A stretch of DNA of 6,267 nucleotides from Pseudomonadota bacterium. Lineage in GTDB: Bacteria > Pseudomonadota > Alphaproteobacteria > Rhizobiales > Beijerinckiaceae. Below, piece by piece: positions 4,299-6,267 of the stretch. How positions within the stretch are numbered: the stretch's first letter is position 1; every line of letters begins with the position of its first letter. The DNA lies in contig JAFAEL010000027.1 in NCBI GenBank assembly GCA_023423995.1, forward strand, positions 1 to 6,267. Reading direction: 5' to 3'. Below the pieces are notes generated by a model that had not been told where the DNA came from, ran no database searches, and saw only the letters and a list, made by a program, of their open reading frames with translations. The position numbers were made by a program, and so were the translations under genes.

Positions 4299-5611
4299 GG
4301 TGTCCAGGATCCGCGAATGGTTGGCGTCTTGGCCGCGTCGAAATCGGCAATGCTGTAGGCGCGCCGGACCGCCTCCGCGGCCCGATCGGCGGCGGCCCCG
4401 TCCCGCGCGTGAACGACCGCGAGCGGCTTCCCCTGCCCTGCCCATCGCCCGATCCCGGCGAGTTCCGTGAGGCCGACCCCCGGGTCGACCGGGTCCTCCG
4501 GCCGGGTCCGGCCGCCGCCGAGCGCCACGACCGCGAGCCCGACCGCGCGGGTGTCGATCGCCGCCACGATGCCCGGCCTGTGCGGCTCCACCGCCCGGGT
4601 GATCGGCGCGCTCGCGAGATGCCGGCCAGGGTTCTCGACCAAGTCCAGCGGCCCGCCGAGCGCGGCCACCATGCGGGCGAAATACTCGGCCGCGACCCCG
4701 CTCGCGATCGCCTCCTCCACCCGGGTGCGTCCGTCCCCCTCGTCCGCCGCAAGGCCGCCGAGGCGCAGCATCTCGGCCCCGAGCGCGACCGTCACCTCGT
4801 GGAAGCGCGGCTCGCGCCGCCTTCCCGTCAGGTAGTCGATCGCATAGGCGACCTCGACGGCATTGCCGGCCACGGATGCGAGCGGCTCGTCCATGTCCGT
4901 GATGAGGGCGGAGGTCCGGAGCCCTGCCCCATTCGCCACCGTGCCGATCCGCTCGGCGAGCGTTTTCGCGTCCGGCAGGTGCAGCATGAAGGCGCCGCTG
5001 CCGACCTTCACGTCCATGACGAGCCCGTCGAGCCCGGCCGCGAGCTTCTTCGACAGGATGGAGGTCGTGATGAGGTCGATCGATTCGACCGTGCCGGTCA
5101 CGTCCCGGATGGCGTAGAGGCGCCGGTCCGCGGGCGCGAGGTCCGGGCTCTGGCCGACGATCGCGCAGCCGACATCCGTCACGACGCTGCGGAAGGCGCC
5201 GAGATCCGGCTGCGTGCGGTAACCGGGAATGGCGTCGAGCTTGTCGATCGTGCCGCCCGTATGGCCGAGACCGCGGCCGGCGATCATCGGCACGAAGCCG
5301 CCGCAGGCCGCGACGGCCGGCGCGAGCGCGAGGCTCACCGTATCCCCCACCCCGCCGGTCGAGTGCTTGTCGAGGACGGGGCCGGGCAGGTTCCAGCTCA
5401 GCACCGTGCCCGAGCGGGTCATCGCCTGGGTCAGCGCCACGCATTCGGGCAGGGCGAGGCCGCGCCACAGGACCGCCATGGCGAGCGCGGCAGCCTGGGC
5501 GTCCGTCACGCGTCCGGCCGTCAGGCCCTCGATGAAGGCCGCGATCTCGGCATCGTCGAGGGTCCCGCCGTCGCGCTTCCGGCGGATCACCTCCTGCGGC
5601 AGGAACGTCAT
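4295..5611 (-). CDS. deoA: Thymidine phosphorylase
   Basis: A 438-residue cytoplasmic pyrimidine nucleoside phosphorylase of the E. coli DeoA type (about 440 residues): thymidine or deoxyuridine plus phosphate gives the base and 2-deoxyribose-1-phosphate. An N-terminal helical domain (1-65) is followed by the phosphate-binding KHSTGGVGDTVSL (82-94), the family signature around AGRGLGHTGGTIDKLD (111-126), IRDVTGTVESIDLITTSILSKKLA (168-191) and MDVKVGSGAFM (199-209). His83, Arg169, Ser184 and Lys188 correspond to E. coli His85, Arg171, Ser186 and Lys190, which bind the base and phosphate. ATG 5611 fits the family N-terminus (FLPQEVIRRKRDG) and overlaps the cdd stop as ATGA; a strong GAGGGAGGG lies just upstream inside cdd. 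The gene acts directly after cdd in pyrimidine salvage. No deoB or deoC, needed for sugar use, lies in the window. Confidence 0.96.
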   Translation of the reverse strand: MTFLPQEVIRRKRDGGTLDDAEIAAFIEGLTAGRVTDAQAAALAMAVLWRGLALPECVALTQAMTRSGTVLSWNLPGPVLDKHSTGGVGDTVSLALAPAVAACGGFVPMIAGRGLGHTGGTIDKLDAIPGYRTQPDLGAFRSVVTDVGCAIVGQSPDLAPADRRLYAIRDVTGTVESIDLITTSILSKKLAAGLDGLVMDVKVGSGAFMLHLPDAKTLAERIGTVANGAGLRTSALITDMDEPLASVAGNAVEVAYAIDYLTGRRREPRFHEVTVALGAEMLRLGGLAADEGDGRTRVEEAIASGVAAEYFARMVAALGGPLDLVENPGRHLASAPITRAVEPHRPGIVAAIDTRAVGLAVVALGGGRTRPEDPVDPGVGLTELAGIGRWAGQGKPLAVVHARDGAAADRAAEAVRRAYSIADFDAAKTPTIRGSWTP

Positions 5612-6033
5612 GCGCCCTCCCTCGGCTTGGCCAGGTTGTCCGGGCCAAACGCCAGCGGCAGCAGCTCGCCCAGTGTGACCGTGCGTCTCACGCCGCCGGT
5701 ATCGGCGAGATGCACGGGGGTCGAATCGATGCCGAATTCGCGGATGCGCTGCCGGCACGCCCCGCAGGGCGCGACCAGCGCCGGCCCGTCCGCCAGGACC
5801 AGGATCGCGGCGATCCGGCGGCTCCCGCCGGCCGCCATGGCGGCGACCGCCCCGGCCTCAGCGCAGGTCCCGACCGGATAGGCGGCATTCTCGACATTGC
5901 AGCCGGCGAAGACGCGACCGCCCTCGTCCACCAGCGCGGCGCCGACGCGATAACCCGAATACGGCGCATAGGCGCGCTCGCGCGCGGCCAGGGCGGCTGC
6001 GAAGAGGGCCTCGATGTGGGGCGCCGATGTCAT
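5608..6033 (-). CDS. cdd: Cytidine deaminase
   Basis: A 141-residue zinc-dependent cytidine deaminase of the short, homotetrameric type (usually 130-140 residues). It hydrolyses cytidine and deoxycytidine to uridine and deoxyuridine plus ammonia in the cytoplasm. Seen are YAPYSGYRVGAAL (22-34), CNVENAAYP (45-53) with the ribose-binding Asn-Val-Glu-Asn, TCAE (56-59) with zinc ligand Cys57 and proton-shuttling Glu59, and PCGACRQ (89-95) with zinc ligands Cys90 and Cys93. ATG 6033 is chosen because it gives the normal length. An in-frame GTG at 6090, directly after the upstream gene's stop, would add 19 unconserved residues and has no RBS either. No good Shine-Dalgarno precedes ATG 6033. It is the first recognisable salvage gene of the cdd-deoA-ghrA set, and its product feeds deoxyuridine to DeoA. 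Confidence 0.95.
   Translation of the reverse strand: MTSAPHIEALFAAALAARERAYAPYSGYRVGAALVDEGGRVFAGCNVENAAYPVGTCAEAGAVAAMAAGGSRRIAAILVLADGPALVAPCGACRQRIREFGIDSTPVHLADTGGVRRTVTLGELLPLAFGPDNLAKPREGA
5615..5623 (-). promoter_or_regulatory. RBS of deoA inside the cdd 3' end
   Basis: On the minus strand GAGGGAGGG (5623 to 5615) lies 3 nt before the deoA ATG at 5611, within the last codons of cdd (Arg-Glu-Gly). It supports ATG 5611 over upstream in-frame starts and shows deoA can recruit ribosomes itself as well as through the ATGA overlap. Confidence 0.65.
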
Positions 6034-6090
6034 GCCCGAGGCATAATGCGCCACCGCGCCCCAGGCTAGCCGCTCCGCGCCGGCGAGCAC

Positions 6091-6267
6091 TCAGGCCGTG
6101 GGCTGCGGGCCGATGGGGATCGAAGGACCGGGAACGCTCGGAGGCTCGACATTCGGGCCGGGCGACGGCGCAGGCTCGGGAATGCCGATCGGCTCGCGGG
6201 TCGGGGGCGCCGGCACCTCGGGCGGTATCGGCGCCTGGGGATTGGGGGACGGGGTCGTCGGCTGCGG
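6091..6267 (-). CDS. Proline-rich C-terminal tail of a truncated gene
   Basis: An open minus-strand frame enters from the right edge and ends at TGA 6093-6091, giving 58 visible C-terminal residues; the N-terminus lies outside the window. 24 of the 58 are proline, with Ser, Thr, Gly, Glu and Ile and no cysteine. Segments such as EPIGIPEPAPSPGPNVEPPS and SIPIGPQP look like an extended, unstructured linker or exported tail. Codons end mostly in G or C, as in the neighbouring genes. I do not recognise the protein. It reads in the same direction as cdd and stops 57 bp before the cdd ATG, so it could share a transcript or carry the cdd promoter. Low-complexity composition means a chance open frame cannot be fully excluded. 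Confidence 0.55.
   Translation of the reverse strand, partial: PQPTTPSPNPQAPIPPEVPAPPTREPIGIPEPAPSPGPNVEPPSVPGPSIPIGPQPTA

Noticed and set aside
3354..5648. A 764-codon open minus-strand frame suggesting a long fusion protein ending in the hydroxyacid dehydrogenase
   Set aside because: The part upstream of 4298 is Arg/Gly/Ala-rich with no family pattern and lies over the clearly real deoA in another frame. GhrA homology begins exactly at the ATG that overlaps the deoA stop.
4409..5881. A 490-codon plus-strand open frame antisense to deoA and cdd
   Set aside because: Composition is Arg/Asp/His/Ala-rich as expected for an antisense GC shadow; deoA and cdd have full catalytic motifs on the other strand.
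6041..6049. GCATAATGC palindrome before cdd as a -10 element
   Set aside because: No acceptable -35 lies 16-19 nt upstream on the minus strand, and a 9-bp near-palindrome is expected by chance.

Overview
The window is GC-rich, densely coding bacterial DNA. Third codon positions are strongly G/C, so long spurious open frames lie antisense to nearly every gene. The gene set and protein styles fit an alphaproteobacterium of the Hyphomicrobiales, possibly Methylobacterium-like. That placement is inferred from base composition and protein resemblance; no rRNA or marker gene is present. Most of the window is ordinary chromosome, with no phage, transposon, CRISPR array, tRNA or rRNA visible. I found no clearly new biological system; the best candidate for follow-up is the marR/DUF899 intergenic region.

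Left part (1-1202, + strand): a short REP-like hairpin with a GAAA loop and a second small hairpin precede a YggS/PLPBP-family PLP-homeostasis gene (140-817). A 139-bp gap holding a bulged 14-bp stem-loop follows, then a small cysteine-containing protein of unknown function (957-1202).

Middle part (1209-3344): a MarR-family regulator on the minus strand is divergent from a DUF899 thioredoxin-like gene on the plus strand. The 87 bp between them hold a perfect 14-bp palindrome that looks like a MarR operator, plausible promoters facing both ways that overlap it, and three tandem copies of a 16-bp unit directly before the DUF899 ribosome binding site. The regulator has a cysteine where OhrR-type sensors carry their reactive cysteine, and the DUF899 protein has a CxxC motif. 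Together they suggest a redox- or electrophile-responsive pair. A classical short-chain dehydrogenase follows in the same direction.

Right part (3354-6267, minus strand): cytidine deaminase (cdd), thymidine phosphorylase (deoA) and a GhrA-like 2-hydroxyacid dehydrogenase form a tight operon joined by two ATGA overlaps. Cdd converts (deoxy)cytidine to (deoxy)uridine, and DeoA phosphorolyses thymidine or deoxyuridine to base and deoxyribose-1-phosphate. The role of the hydroxyacid dehydrogenase in this set is not obvious. The window ends inside an upstream gene on the same strand, of which only a proline-rich C-terminal tail is visible.
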